A stretch of DNA of 64,000 bases from Streptomyces sp. CCM_MD2014. GTDB lineage: Bacteria > Actinomycetota > Actinomycetes > Streptomycetales > Streptomycetaceae. The notes under the pieces were generated by a model. That model saw only the letters and a list, made by a program, of their open reading frames with translations. It was not told where the DNA came from and did no database searches. How positions within the stretch are numbered: the first letter of the stretch is position 1; each line of letters starts with the position of its first letter. This document shows positions 24,537 through 34,979 of the stretch, one piece after another. The stretch covers positions 3,968,001 through 4,032,000 of the forward strand of contig NZ_CP009754.1 in assembly GCF_000772045.1 (NCBI RefSeq). The letters are read 5' to 3'. A program made the position numbers and the translations under genes.

Positions 24537-27101
24537 ATGTCAGCCTGCGTCCCCGCCCGCGCCGATTCGGCCCGGACCAAGCACGTCCACCCACCCCACA
24601 GCCCGCCGCCCGGCGGCCCCCGGCGCCTCCGCGTCGCCGGTGCCGACGTCTCGGCCGCGATCGCGGTCTTCCTGATCGCCCTGCCCCTCTCCCTCGGCAT
24701 CGCCCTGGCCACCGGCGCTCCCCTCCAGGCCGGCCTCGTCGCCGCCGCGGTGGGCGGGATCGTCGCCGGTCGGATCGGCGGCTGTCCGCTCCAGGTCAGC
24801 GGCCCCGCCGCCGGACTCACCGTGGTCACCGCCGACCTCATCCAGCAGTACGGCTGGCGCACGACCTGCGCCATCACCGTGCTCGCCGGGCTGGCCCAAC
24901 TCGGCCTCGGCTGCCTGCGGGTGGCCCGCTCGGCGCTCGCCGTCAGCCCCGCCATCGTGCACGGCATGCTCGCCGGCATCGGCGTCACCATCGCCGTCGC
25001 ACAGTTGCACATCGTCCTCGGCGGCACCCCGCAGAGCTCCGTGCCGGACAACCTGGTCGCGCTGCCCGCCCAGTTGGCGAACGTCCACCCCGCCGACCTG
25101 GCCGTGAGCGTGCTGACCCTGACCCTGCTGCTGCTCTGGCCCCGCATCCCCGGCCGGGCCGGGCAGTTGCTGGGCAAGCTGCCGGCCGCCCTGATCGCCG
25201 TCGCCGGCGCCACCGCGGTCGCCGCCCTCACCGGGCTCCGCCTGCCCAAGGTCGACCTGCCGTCCTGGAGCAGCCACGCCCTGGCCACACTGCCCGACGG
25301 TCCGGTACTGGGCCTCGTCGCCGCCGTTCTCACCACCACGCTGGTGTGCAGCGTGCAGTCCCTGCTCGGCGCCGTCGCCGTGGACAAACTGGTCGCCGCC
25401 CGGCCGGCTACGTCCGGTCACGGTCACGTCCAGCGTTCCAACCTCGACCGCGAACTGCTGGGTCAGGGTGCCGCCAACGTCGTCTCCGGGTCGCTGGGCG
25501 GGCTGCCCGTCGCCGGTGTGGCCGTGCGCAGTTCCGCGAACGTGGCGGCGGGCGCCGTCAGCCGGAACTCCACGATGCTGCACGGCGTTCTTGTAGTGAT
25601 CGCCGCACTGCTGCTGGTCCCCGCCCTGGAGCTCATCCCGCTCGCCTCGCTCGCCGCCCTGGTCATGACCGTCGGCTTCAAGATGATCTCGCTGAACCAC
25701 ATTCGCACGGTGACCCGCCACCGTGAGGTGCTGGTCTACGCGGTCACCACCTGCGGCGTCGTGTTCCTCGGCGTGCTGGAGGGCGTCGCGCTGGGCATCG
25801 CCGTGGCCGTCGGCGTCGCCCTGCACCGCCTCACCCGCACCCGGATCACCCACGACGACGCGGAAGGAGTCCACCACGTTCATGTGCGCGGCCAGTTGAC
25901 GTTCCTCGCCGTGCCGCGGCTCAGCCGGGTCCTGCACCAGGTGCCCCACGGAGCGGACGCGGTCGTGGAACTGGACGGGTCCTTCATGGACCACGCGGCC
26001 TACGAGACACTGCAGGACTGGCAGAAGACGCACATCGCACAGGGCGGCGCCGTCGACATCACCGGCCGCCGTCCCGGCACCCGCCTCTCCGAACCGGCCG
26101 AGGTGGACGGCTGCCGCTGCCGACCCTGGACACCGTGGCGCAACCACCAGTGCGAGCGCCCCTCGACGGCACCACCCCCGGCCGGCCCGGACCGGCAGCC
26201 CGCCACCGGCGGCCCCCACAGCGGGAACTCCGGCACGACGACGGGCAGCACGAGCGGCGGGACGACCGCCCCGGCCACCTCCCCGAGCACCCCCGGCACC
26301 ACCGACAAACCCGCCGCAACCACCGGCCCCGCAGGAGCCGACGGCCCCACGAGCCCCGCCGAATCCGCCGGCCCAGCGCCCGTCACGAGAGTCGCCGGAA
26401 GTGAACTCGCCCGTGGTATCAGCGCGTTCCACCGCAACACCGCACCGCTGATGCGCCGTGAGCTGGCCCGGCTGGCGCGAGAGGGGCAGCAACCCTCCCA
26501 GCTGTTCCTGACCTGCGCGGACTCCCGGGTGGTCACGTCGATGATCACGTCCAGTGGCCCCGGCGACCTCTTCGTCGTGCGCAACGTCGGCAACTTCGTC
26601 CCGCTGCCCGGCGAGGAGAGCGGCGACGACTCGGTGGCCGCCGCGATCGAGTACGCCGTGGACGTGCTGAAGGTGCGGTCCATCACCGTGTGCGGGCACT
26701 CCGGGTGCGGCGCCATGCAGGCGCTGCTCGGCGCCGGGCCGGAAAACACGCGCACTCCCCTCCAGCGGTGGCTGCGGCACGGGCTGCCGAGCCTGGCCCG
26801 TGTCCCCGCGGAGACGCACGAGGACTCGGACGCGGACGGCCACCGCGCTGCTCGGCCGTCCCTGCCCCGGCTGGCCGGACGCGCACCCGCCGACGCGGCC
26901 GAGCGGCTGTGCCTGGCCAACGTGGTCCAGCAGCTGGAGCACCTGCGCGCACACGAGTCGGTGGCCCGTGCGCTGGCCGCCGGGCACCTGGAGCTGCACG
27001 GCATGTACTTCCACGTCGGCGAGGCCCAGTCGTACCTGCTGTCCGGGGACGCGGAGGGCGGCGTGTTCCAGCTGGTGCTGGAAACCGACCTGACCGCCTG
27101 A
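24537..27101 (+). CDS. SulP anion transporter fused to beta-carbonic anhydrase
   Basis: 854 aa. Residues ~35-430 are a SulP/SLC26 permease with about ten membrane segments (DVSAAIAVFLIALPLSLGIAL, QVSGPAAGLTVVTADLIQ). A STAS-like domain (~445-540) and a Thr/Gly/Ser/Pro-rich linker (~560-625) follow. The C-terminal ~230 residues are a beta-class carbonic anhydrase: TCADSRVV with zinc Cys and the Asp/Arg dyad near 660, and CGHSGCGAM with zinc His and Cys near 720. The same fusion exists in mycobacteria (Rv3273). Probable role: bicarbonate uptake coupled to CO2/HCO3- interconversion. ATG preceded by GGAG. Confidence 0.93.
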   Translation: MSACVPARADSARTKHVHPPHSPPPGGPRRLRVAGADVSAAIAVFLIALPLSLGIALATGAPLQAGLVAAAVGGIVAGRIGGCPLQVSGPAAGLTVVTADLIQQYGWRTTCAITVLAGLAQLGLGCLRVARSALAVSPAIVHGMLAGIGVTIAVAQLHIVLGGTPQSSVPDNLVALPAQLANVHPADLAVSVLTLTLLLLWPRIPGRAGQLLGKLPAALIAVAGATAVAALTGLRLPKVDLPSWSSHALATLPDGPVLGLVAAVLTTTLVCSVQSLLGAVAVDKLVAARPATSGHGHVQRSNLDRELLGQGAANVVSGSLGGLPVAGVAVRSSANVAAGAVSRNSTMLHGVLVVIAALLLVPALELIPLASLAALVMTVGFKMISLNHIRTVTRHREVLVYAVTTCGVVFLGVLEGVALGIAVAVGVALHRLTRTRITHDDAEGVHHVHVRGQLTFLAVPRLSRVLHQVPHGADAVVELDGSFMDHAAYETLQDWQKTHIAQGGAVDITGRRPGTRLSEPAEVDGCRCRPWTPWRNHQCERPSTAPPPAGPDRQPATGGPHSGNSGTTTGSTSGGTTAPATSPSTPGTTDKPAATTGPAGADGPTSPAESAGPAPVTRVAGSELARGISAFHRNTAPLMRRELARLAREGQQPSQLFLTCADSRVVTSMITSSGPGDLFVVRNVGNFVPLPGEESGDDSVAAAIEYAVDVLKVRSITVCGHSGCGAMQALLGAGPENTRTPLQRWLRHGLPSLARVPAETHEDSDADGHRAARPSLPRLAGRAPADAAERLCLANVVQQLEHLRAHESVARALAAGHLELHGMYFHVGEAQSYLLSGDAEGGVFQLVLETDLTA

Positions 27102-27385
27102 CCGTCCGCCCGTCCGCCCGCCTGACGACCTCACCGTCCGGGCGGCGGTCCGGGAGAGCCGAGGCGCGGGCCGGTGTGAGCGGCGTTACACACGCTGAAC
27201 CCCGCGCCGTCGGCGTCCGTGGGTACGGGTGACTACGGACCAGGCAGCCACGAAGGAGACACAGCAGGCAGACGGCGACCAGAACAGGTCTAAACCATTT
27301 GCCCGTCGACCCTTGTCATCGGCCCCCCGGGTCTGATGAGCTGTGGCCTGGGACACAACGGACAACCCTGAGAAAGGGAGATGTC

Positions 27386-29341
<1,956 letters not shown>

Positions 29342-29377
29342 ACCGAGGGCGGAACCGAGAAGCGAGCCACGCACTCC

Positions 29378-29414
29378 GAGGGCACCCGGCGTCACGCACG
29401 CGCCGGGTGCCCTC
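29378..29414 (+). terminator. acsA terminator
   Basis: Perfect 14 bp stem GAGGGCACCCGGCG (29378-29391) / CGCCGGGTGCCCTC (29401-29414), 9 nt loop, 37 bp after the acsA stop. Confidence 0.8.
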
Positions 29415-29569
29415 GCCCTGTGTGAGGTCCGGGGCCCGGGTAAGCTGGGGAGAACGCAAGAGATTCATCAAGATCCCCTTTTCAAGATCCTCTTCAGGAT
29501 CCTCATGGTGCGCCGGGAAGTCTGGTCGGCACGTGTTCCGTGCTGCCCACCGACCGGAGGTCCTCCCCC

Positions 29570-30994
29570 GTGACCGCGCCCCGCACCCCCCGCAAGGCCT
29601 TCGGACGGCTGTCCCTTCCGGAGCGCACCTATCTCGCGGACGCGCTGCGCACCGAGACCGTCGGCGGCGTCCTCCTGCTGCTCGCCGCGATCGCCGCCCT
29701 GGTGTGGGCGAACATACCGGCGCTGCACGACAGCTACGAGAGCGTCAGCCACTTCCACTTCGGTCCCGGGGCCCTCGGTCTCAACCTGTCGGTGGCGCAC
29801 TGGGCGGCCGACGGACTTCTCGCGATCTTCTTCTTCGTCGCCGGCATCGAACTCAAACGCGAACTCGTCGCCGGTGACCTCAAGGACCCCAAGGCCGCCG
29901 CGCTCCCGGTGGTGGCGGCGCTGTGCGGCATGGCCGTACCGGCGGTCGTCTACACCGTCACCGCCACCGCCGGCGGCGGCTCACTGTCCGGCTGGGCCGT
30001 GCCGACCGCCACCGACATCGCCTTCGCGCTCGCCGTGCTCGCGGTCATCGGGACGTCGCTGCCGAGCGCCCTGCGCGCCTTCCTGCTGACGCTCGCCGTC
30101 GTGGACGACCTGTTCGCCATCCTGATCATCGCGGTCTTCTTCACCGACACCCTGAACTTCGCCGCGCTGGGCGGCGCGGTCGTCGGCCTCGTCGTGTTCT
30201 GGTTCCTGCTGCGCAAGGGCGTACGCGGCTGGTACGTGTACGTCCCGCTCGGCCTGGTGATCTGGGGCCTGATGTACAACAGCGGCATCCACGCCACGAT
30301 CGCCGGTGTCGCGATGGGCCTGATGCTGCGCTGCCACACGCGCGAGGGCGAGGAGCACTCCCCCGGCGAGCACATCGAGCACCTCGTGCGCCCCCTGTCG
30401 GCCGGCCTGGCGGTGCCGCTGTTCGCACTGTTCAGCGCGGGGGTGGCCGTGTCCGGCGGGGCGCTGGCCGACGTGTTCACCAAGCCGGAGACCCTCGGCG
30501 TGGTGCTCGGGCTCGTCGTCGGAAAGACGCTGGGCATCTTCGGCGGCACCTGGCTGACCTCGCGCTTCACCAGGGCCTCGCTCAGCGACGACCTGGAATG
30601 GGCCGACGTGTTCGCGGTGGCGACCCTGGCCGGCATCGGGTTCACCGTCTCGCTGCTCATCGGCGAGCTGGCCTTCGAGGGCGACGCGGCGATGACCGAC
30701 GAGGTCAAGGCCGCCGTCCTGTCCGGCTCGCTGATCGCGGCGGCCCTGGCCACGGTGCTGCTGAAGATCCGCAACGCCAAGTACCGGGGGATGGTCGCGG
30801 AGGAGGAGCGCGACGACGACCTCAGCGGTGTCCCGGACATCTACGAGGAGGACGACCCGGCGTACCACCTGCGCATGGCCGCCCTCCACGAGAAGAAGGC
30901 CGCCGAGCACCGCCGGATCGCCGAGGAGATGGAGGCGGCACGGCTTACCGAAGTGACGGGCGGGGCAGGCGAGGAGGACGACCGTCCGGCATGA
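29570..30994 (+). CDS. nhaA: NhaA-type Na+/H+ antiporter
   Basis: 474 aa from a GTG with GGAGGT 8 nt upstream. Eleven to twelve hydrophobic segments and the paired aspartates in LAVVDDLFAILI (equivalent to E. coli D163/D164) identify NhaA. AVPTATDIAFALAV is the discontinuous helix region. The C-terminus adds about 70 mostly charged residues (EEERDDDLSG, EKKAAEHRRIAEEME), longer than E. coli NhaA and predicted cytoplasmic coiled coil. It exchanges Na+ for protons to maintain pH and salt balance. Confidence 0.93.
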   Translation: MTAPRTPRKAFGRLSLPERTYLADALRTETVGGVLLLLAAIAALVWANIPALHDSYESVSHFHFGPGALGLNLSVAHWAADGLLAIFFFVAGIELKRELVAGDLKDPKAAALPVVAALCGMAVPAVVYTVTATAGGGSLSGWAVPTATDIAFALAVLAVIGTSLPSALRAFLLTLAVVDDLFAILIIAVFFTDTLNFAALGGAVVGLVVFWFLLRKGVRGWYVYVPLGLVIWGLMYNSGIHATIAGVAMGLMLRCHTREGEEHSPGEHIEHLVRPLSAGLAVPLFALFSAGVAVSGGALADVFTKPETLGVVLGLVVGKTLGIFGGTWLTSRFTRASLSDDLEWADVFAVATLAGIGFTVSLLIGELAFEGDAAMTDEVKAAVLSGSLIAAALATVLLKIRNAKYRGMVAEEERDDDLSGVPDIYEEDDPAYHLRMAALHEKKAAEHRRIAEEMEAARLTEVTGGAGEEDDRPA

Positions 30995-31058
30995 TCTGAC
31001 GAGACGGTACAAAAGACGGAACCGTACTCAGAAGAGCCAGCAGAAGAGGGAGACCGCG

Positions 31059-31547
31059 ATGAGCGCACCCGACGGCAGCCCGGTCGGCACCGAACGCAGC
31101 ATCGGCCAGCTGTTCGCCTCGGCGACCACCGAAATGTCGGCGCTCGTGCACGACGAGATCGCACTGGCGAAGGCGCAGCTGAAGCAGGACGTCAAGCGCG
31201 GGGCGACGGCGGGCGGCGCGTTCTCCGCCGCGGGCCTGCTCCTGGTCTTCTCGCTCCCGATGCTGAGCTTCGCGCTGGCCTACGGCATCCGGACCTGGAG
31301 CCACTGGAACCTCGCGGTCTGCTTCCTGCTGTCCTTCGCCGCCAACGTCCTGATCGCCGGCCTCCTCGCGCTGATCGGCATCGTCTTCGCGAAGAAGGCC
31401 AAGAAGGGCCGCGGCCCGCAGAAGGTCGCCGCCTCGGTGAAGCAGTCGGCGGGCGTGCTCCAGAACGCCAAGCCGCACCCGCGCCCGGAACTGCCCGCGG
31501 ACCGGTCCCCCGAAGCGATCGAGGCTGTGGCACGCTCGTCCTCATGA
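31059..31547 (+). CDS. Actinobacterial Holin-X/DUF1469 family membrane protein
   Basis: 162 aa. SIGQLFASATTEMSALVHDEIALAKAQL followed by KRGATAGGAFSAAGLLLVFSL and a second hydrophobic pair is the signature of the putative actinobacterial Holin-X family (phage_holin_3-like). A Lys-rich C-terminal tail follows. Despite the name there is no evidence for a phage role here. It overlaps the next gene by 4 bp (ATGA), so the two are coupled. AAGAGGGAG-type site before the ATG. Confidence 0.8.
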   Translation: MSAPDGSPVGTERSIGQLFASATTEMSALVHDEIALAKAQLKQDVKRGATAGGAFSAAGLLLVFSLPMLSFALAYGIRTWSHWNLAVCFLLSFAANVLIAGLLALIGIVFAKKAKKGRGPQKVAASVKQSAGVLQNAKPHPRPELPADRSPEAIEAVARSSS

Positions 31548-32518
31548 CGGGCTCCACCACCCCTTCGGGGCAATCCCCCTCGCCTCAGTACGCCAATCCC
31601 ACCTCGGTCGTACGCCTCGGCATCCCGGGCGGACCCGAGGTGACCCACCGGGACGTCGCCGCCAACGGCGCCCGCTTCCACATCGCCGAGCTGGGCGACG
31701 GGCCGCTGGTGCTGCTGCTGCACGGCTTCCCGCAGTTCTGGTGGACCTGGCGGCACCAGTTGGTGGCGCTCGCCGACGCCGGTTTCCGCGCCGTCGCCAT
31801 GGACCTGCGCGGCGTCGGCGGCAGCGACCGCACCCCGCGCGGCTACGACCCGGCGGGACTCGCCCTCGACGTCACCGGCGTGATCCGCTCCCTCGGCGAG
31901 CCGGACGCCGCGCTGGTCGGTCACGACCTCGGCGGCTACCTGGCCTGGACGGCCGCCGCGATGCGCCCCAAGCTCGTACGGCGGCTCGCGGTGTCCTCGA
32001 TGCCGCACCCCCGGCGCTGGCGCTCGGCCATGCTCGGGGACGTCCGCCAGAGCCGGGCGGGCTCGTACATCTGGGGCTTCCAGCGCCCTTGGGTGCCGGA
32101 GCGTCAACTGACCGCGGACGACGGGGCGCTGGTGGGCCGGCTGCTGCACGACTGGTCCGGGCCGCGGCTGCTGGAGGACGAGGCGGTGGCGGCGTACCGG
32201 CGCGCCATGTGCATCCCCTCCACGGCGCACTGCTCGGTCGAGCCGTACCGCTGGCTGGTGCGTTCCCTGGCCCGCCCGGACGGCCTCCAGTTCTACCGCC
32301 GCATGAAGCGGCCGGTTCGGGTGCCGACCCTGCATCTGCACGGCTCACTCGACCCCGTGATGCGGACGCGGAGCGCCGCCGGGTCGGGGCAGTACGTCGA
32401 GGCGCCGTACCGCTGGCGGCTGTTCGACGGGCTCGGGCACTTCCCGCACGAAGAGGATCCGGTCGCGTTCTCCACCGAACTGATCAACTGGCTGAAGGAT
32501 CCCGAACCCGATCGGTGA
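31544..32518 (+). CDS. Alpha/beta hydrolase, epoxide-hydrolase-like
   Basis: 324 aa. Oxyanion motif LLLHGFPQFWWTWRHQ (HGFP), nucleophile elbow LVGHDLGGYLAW with Asp, and the catalytic His in GLGHFPHEEDP. Asp nucleophile plus HGFP is typical of epoxide hydrolases and related dehalogenases. Start ATG overlaps the stop of the Holin-X gene. Substrate unknown. A second hydrolase of the same class is encoded at 38965-40020. Confidence 0.85.
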   Translation: MTGSTTPSGQSPSPQYANPTSVVRLGIPGGPEVTHRDVAANGARFHIAELGDGPLVLLLHGFPQFWWTWRHQLVALADAGFRAVAMDLRGVGGSDRTPRGYDPAGLALDVTGVIRSLGEPDAALVGHDLGGYLAWTAAAMRPKLVRRLAVSSMPHPRRWRSAMLGDVRQSRAGSYIWGFQRPWVPERQLTADDGALVGRLLHDWSGPRLLEDEAVAAYRRAMCIPSTAHCSVEPYRWLVRSLARPDGLQFYRRMKRPVRVPTLHLHGSLDPVMRTRSAAGSGQYVEAPYRWRLFDGLGHFPHEEDPVAFSTELINWLKDPEPDR

Positions 32519-32911
32519 CCGTTTCATGAGCGATCGGTCACCGAACGGACGCTCCCGGTATCCGAACCGGAACGCTTGTCCTATGAACGGCCACTTGCCC
32601 GGCGCATAGGCCAATTGGGGGCCCCGGAAGCGGTTATCGACCTTGGGGCGGGGGCACACGTCCGGGTATGGGCTGGACGCACGACTACAGTGACGTAGCA
32701 CGCGACGGCCGCTCCACGAGCGGCGTGAGCAGCACCCACCGACGCGGCGGCACCCCGCAACTCGCGGGTGCGGAGCTGCGGGTGGGCATTCCGCGCATCC
32801 TGCGCCGCCGGGCCCGCTGGGTATCCGTACGCCTGCGCCACCCACGGACCTGAGGGCCCCGGGACACCGCACCGGCACCCCGGCGCGCCCGGAGTCCCGG
32901 AACGCCCAGGT
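32519..32911. other. Intergenic stretch, no firm gene
   Basis: 393 bp between the hydrolase stop and the convergent MarP-like stop. The only candidate is the weak 61-codon ORF listed separately. No strong hairpin with U-tract seen. Confidence 0.4.
32668..32853 (+). CDS. Possible small basic protein (weak)
   Basis: 61 codons beginning MGWTHDYSDVARDG and ending in an Arg-rich stretch (RILRRRARWVSVRLRHPRT). It starts with ATG but has no convincing ribosome site. The N-terminal half is not typical of random high-GC frames, which is the only reason to list it. Could be noise. Confidence 0.25.
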   Translation: MGWTHDYSDVARDGRSTSGVSSTHRRGGTPQLAGAELRVGIPRILRRRARWVSVRLRHPRT

Positions 32912-34117
32912 CTAGAGCGCGCAGCTGTCGCTGTCCACCTGCTGACTGGCGGTGCGGCCCTTGCTGATGTCGTCGCGGATCTCGTCCGCGGTGAGCGCGT
33001 ACCCGGTGTCGGGGTCGTCCAGGGACTTGGCGAAGACCACGCCGTACACCTCGCCCTCCGGGGTCAGCAGCGGGCCGCCCGAGTTGCCCTGACGGACGGT
33101 CGCGAACAGCGAGTAGACGTCGCGGCGGACGGTGTCGCGGTGGTAGATGTCCGGGCCGTTGGCCGTGATGCGCCCGCGCACCCGGGCGGCGCGGACGTCG
33201 TACGCCCCGTTCTCCGGGAAGCCCGCGACGATCGCGCCGTCGTTGCGTTCGGCGTCCTCGTCCTCATCCGTGAACCGCAGCGCGGGCGCGTCCAGTTCCG
33301 GCACGTCCAGTACGGCGATGTCGCGCCGCCAGTCGTAGAGGACGACCGTCGCGTCGTACTTGCGGCCCTCGCCGCCGATCTGCACCGTCGGCTCGTCGAC
33401 GCCGCCCACGACGTGGGCGTTGGTCATGACGCGGCGGTCGGCGAAGACGAAGCCGGTGCCTTCCAGGACCTTGCCGCAGTCCGGGGCGGTGCCCATGACC
33501 TTGACGATGGAGCGCTTGGCGGTGACGGCGACCGGGCTGTTGGCCAGCACCGGGTCCGGGGGCGGCGTGTCGGGGATCGTCTCGTTGGAGAACGGGCTGA
33601 AGACCTGCGGGAAGCCGTTCTCGTCGAGGACCGAGGTGAAGTTGTCGAACCAGTTGTCCGCGCCCGCGGGCAGCACCTCCTGTATGCCCGCCAGCACCGT
33701 GGACTGCCGCACCTCCTTGCCGACCGTCGGCATCGTGGTCCGCGCGAGGGCGGAGCCGAGCAGCCAGGCGACCAGCAGCATGGCGACGACGTTGACCAGT
33801 GCGCCGCCGGTGGCGTCCAGGGCGCGGGCCGGGGACCACGTGATGTAGCGGCGCAGCTTGTTGCCCAGATGGGTCGTCAGGGCCTGGCCGACCGAGGCGC
33901 ACACGATGACGACGACGATCGCGACGACGGCGGCGGTGGTGCTCACCTCCGCGTCGTCCGTCAACGCGTCCCAGATCACCGGCAGCAGGTAGACGGCGAC
34001 GAGACCGCCGCCGAGGAAGCCGATCACCGACAGGATGCCGACGACGAAGCCCTGCCGGAAGCCGACGATCGCGAACCAGACGGCGGCCAGCAGCAACAGG
34101 ATGTCCAGCACGTTCAC
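32912..34117 (-). CDS. Membrane serine protease, MarP-type (CvpA + trypsin domain)
   Basis: 401 aa. Four N-terminal hydrophobic segments form a CvpA/colicin-V-production domain (VLDILLLLAAVWFAIVGFRQG, VGILSVIGFLGGGL). The periplasm-facing chymotrypsin-like protease has His in VMTNAHVV, Asp in RRDIAVLD and Ser in RQGNSGGP. A Cys in DCGKVL and the terminal SCAL may form the disulfide known in mycobacterial MarP, which protects cells from acid. GTG start at 34117. 45 bp downstream of the Nudix gene stop on the same strand. Confidence 0.92.
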   Translation of the reverse strand: MNVLDILLLLAAVWFAIVGFRQGFVVGILSVIGFLGGGLVAVYLLPVIWDALTDDAEVSTTAAVVAIVVVIVCASVGQALTTHLGNKLRRYITWSPARALDATGGALVNVVAMLLVAWLLGSALARTTMPTVGKEVRQSTVLAGIQEVLPAGADNWFDNFTSVLDENGFPQVFSPFSNETIPDTPPPDPVLANSPVAVTAKRSIVKVMGTAPDCGKVLEGTGFVFADRRVMTNAHVVGGVDEPTVQIGGEGRKYDATVVLYDWRRDIAVLDVPELDAPALRFTDEDEDAERNDGAIVAGFPENGAYDVRAARVRGRITANGPDIYHRDTVRRDVYSLFATVRQGNSGGPLLTPEGEVYGVVFAKSLDDPDTGYALTADEIRDDISKGRTASQQVDSDSCAL

Positions 34118-34162
34118 CGATTCAGGCCTCGTCTTGTCGTCTGCGGTACGCAGGCCACCCTG

Positions 34163-34927
34163 TCATGCGCGCCAGTCCAGCGGGACCTGCTTCTCTCGGT
34201 CCCAGGGCCGCTCCCAGCCCGCGAAGTGCAGCAACCGGTCGATGATGCCGGCGGTGAAGCCCCATACGAGCGCCGATTCGACCAGGAATGCCGGTCCTCG
34301 GTGGCCGCTGGGGTGGACGGTGGTCACGCGGTTGGCGGGGTCCGTGAGATCCGCCACGGGGACCTTGAAGACGCGCGCGGTCTCGGCCGGATCGACGACA
34401 CCGACCGGGCTCGGCTCGCGCCACCAGGCCAGCACCGGCGTGACGACGAAGCCGCTCACCGGGATGTAGAGCTTGGGCAGGACCCCGAAGAGCTGGACGC
34501 CGGCCGGGTCCAGCCCGGTCTCCTCCTCGGCCTCGCGCAGGGCGGCCCGCAGCGGCCCGTCACCACGCGGATCCCCGTCCTCGGGGTCGAGGGCGCCGCC
34601 CGGGAAGGCGGGCTGGCCCGGGTGGGAGCGCAGCGAGCCGGCCCGCTCCATGAGCAGCAGCTCGGGGCCGCGGCCGGCCTCCTCGCCGTCTTGGCCCTCG
34701 GGCGTGCCGTCGCCGAAGAGGATCAGGACGGCGGACTGGCGGCCGGCGCCGTCCGCCGGCGGCAGGAAGCGGCTGAGCTGGGCGGGCCGGACCGTCTCGG
34801 CCGCCCGCGCCACCGGGTCCAGCCAGCCGGGCAGGCCCTCCTTGCTGAGCATGGCGCCCCGAGCGCCGAGCATGGCGTCCCGAACGTGGTCCCGCGTCGG
34901 CCCCTGCGTGTCGCTCACCCGTGTCAT
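34163..34927 (-). CDS. Nudix CoA pyrophosphatase family protein
   Basis: 254 aa from ATG; GTG at 34933 or GTG at 34918 are alternatives, the latter with GGAG 9 nt upstream. Nudix box: FPGGALDPEDGD then AALREAEEETGLD, as in CoA/acyl-CoA diphosphatases (NudL/YeaB). It hydrolyses CoA to phosphopantetheine and 3',5'-ADP if typical. The N-terminal ~80 residues include RPAQLSRFLPPADGAGRQSAVLIL, usual for the family. Sits between nth and the MarP-like protease on the same strand. Confidence 0.85.
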   Translation of the reverse strand: MTRVSDTQGPTRDHVRDAMLGARGAMLSKEGLPGWLDPVARAAETVRPAQLSRFLPPADGAGRQSAVLILFGDGTPEGQDGEEAGRGPELLLMERAGSLRSHPGQPAFPGGALDPEDGDPRGDGPLRAALREAEEETGLDPAGVQLFGVLPKLYIPVSGFVVTPVLAWWREPSPVGVVDPAETARVFKVPVADLTDPANRVTTVHPSGHRGPAFLVESALVWGFTAGIIDRLLHFAGWERPWDREKQVPLDWRA

Positions 34928-34979
34928 CTCCACCCCCGTCCTGCAGACTCCAACGCCAGACGCCCCCGAGATCGTTCCG

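Noticed and set aside
31059..31547. Prophage holin
   Set aside because: The Holin-X name is only a family label; no phage genes are adjacent and the neighbourhood is core metabolism.
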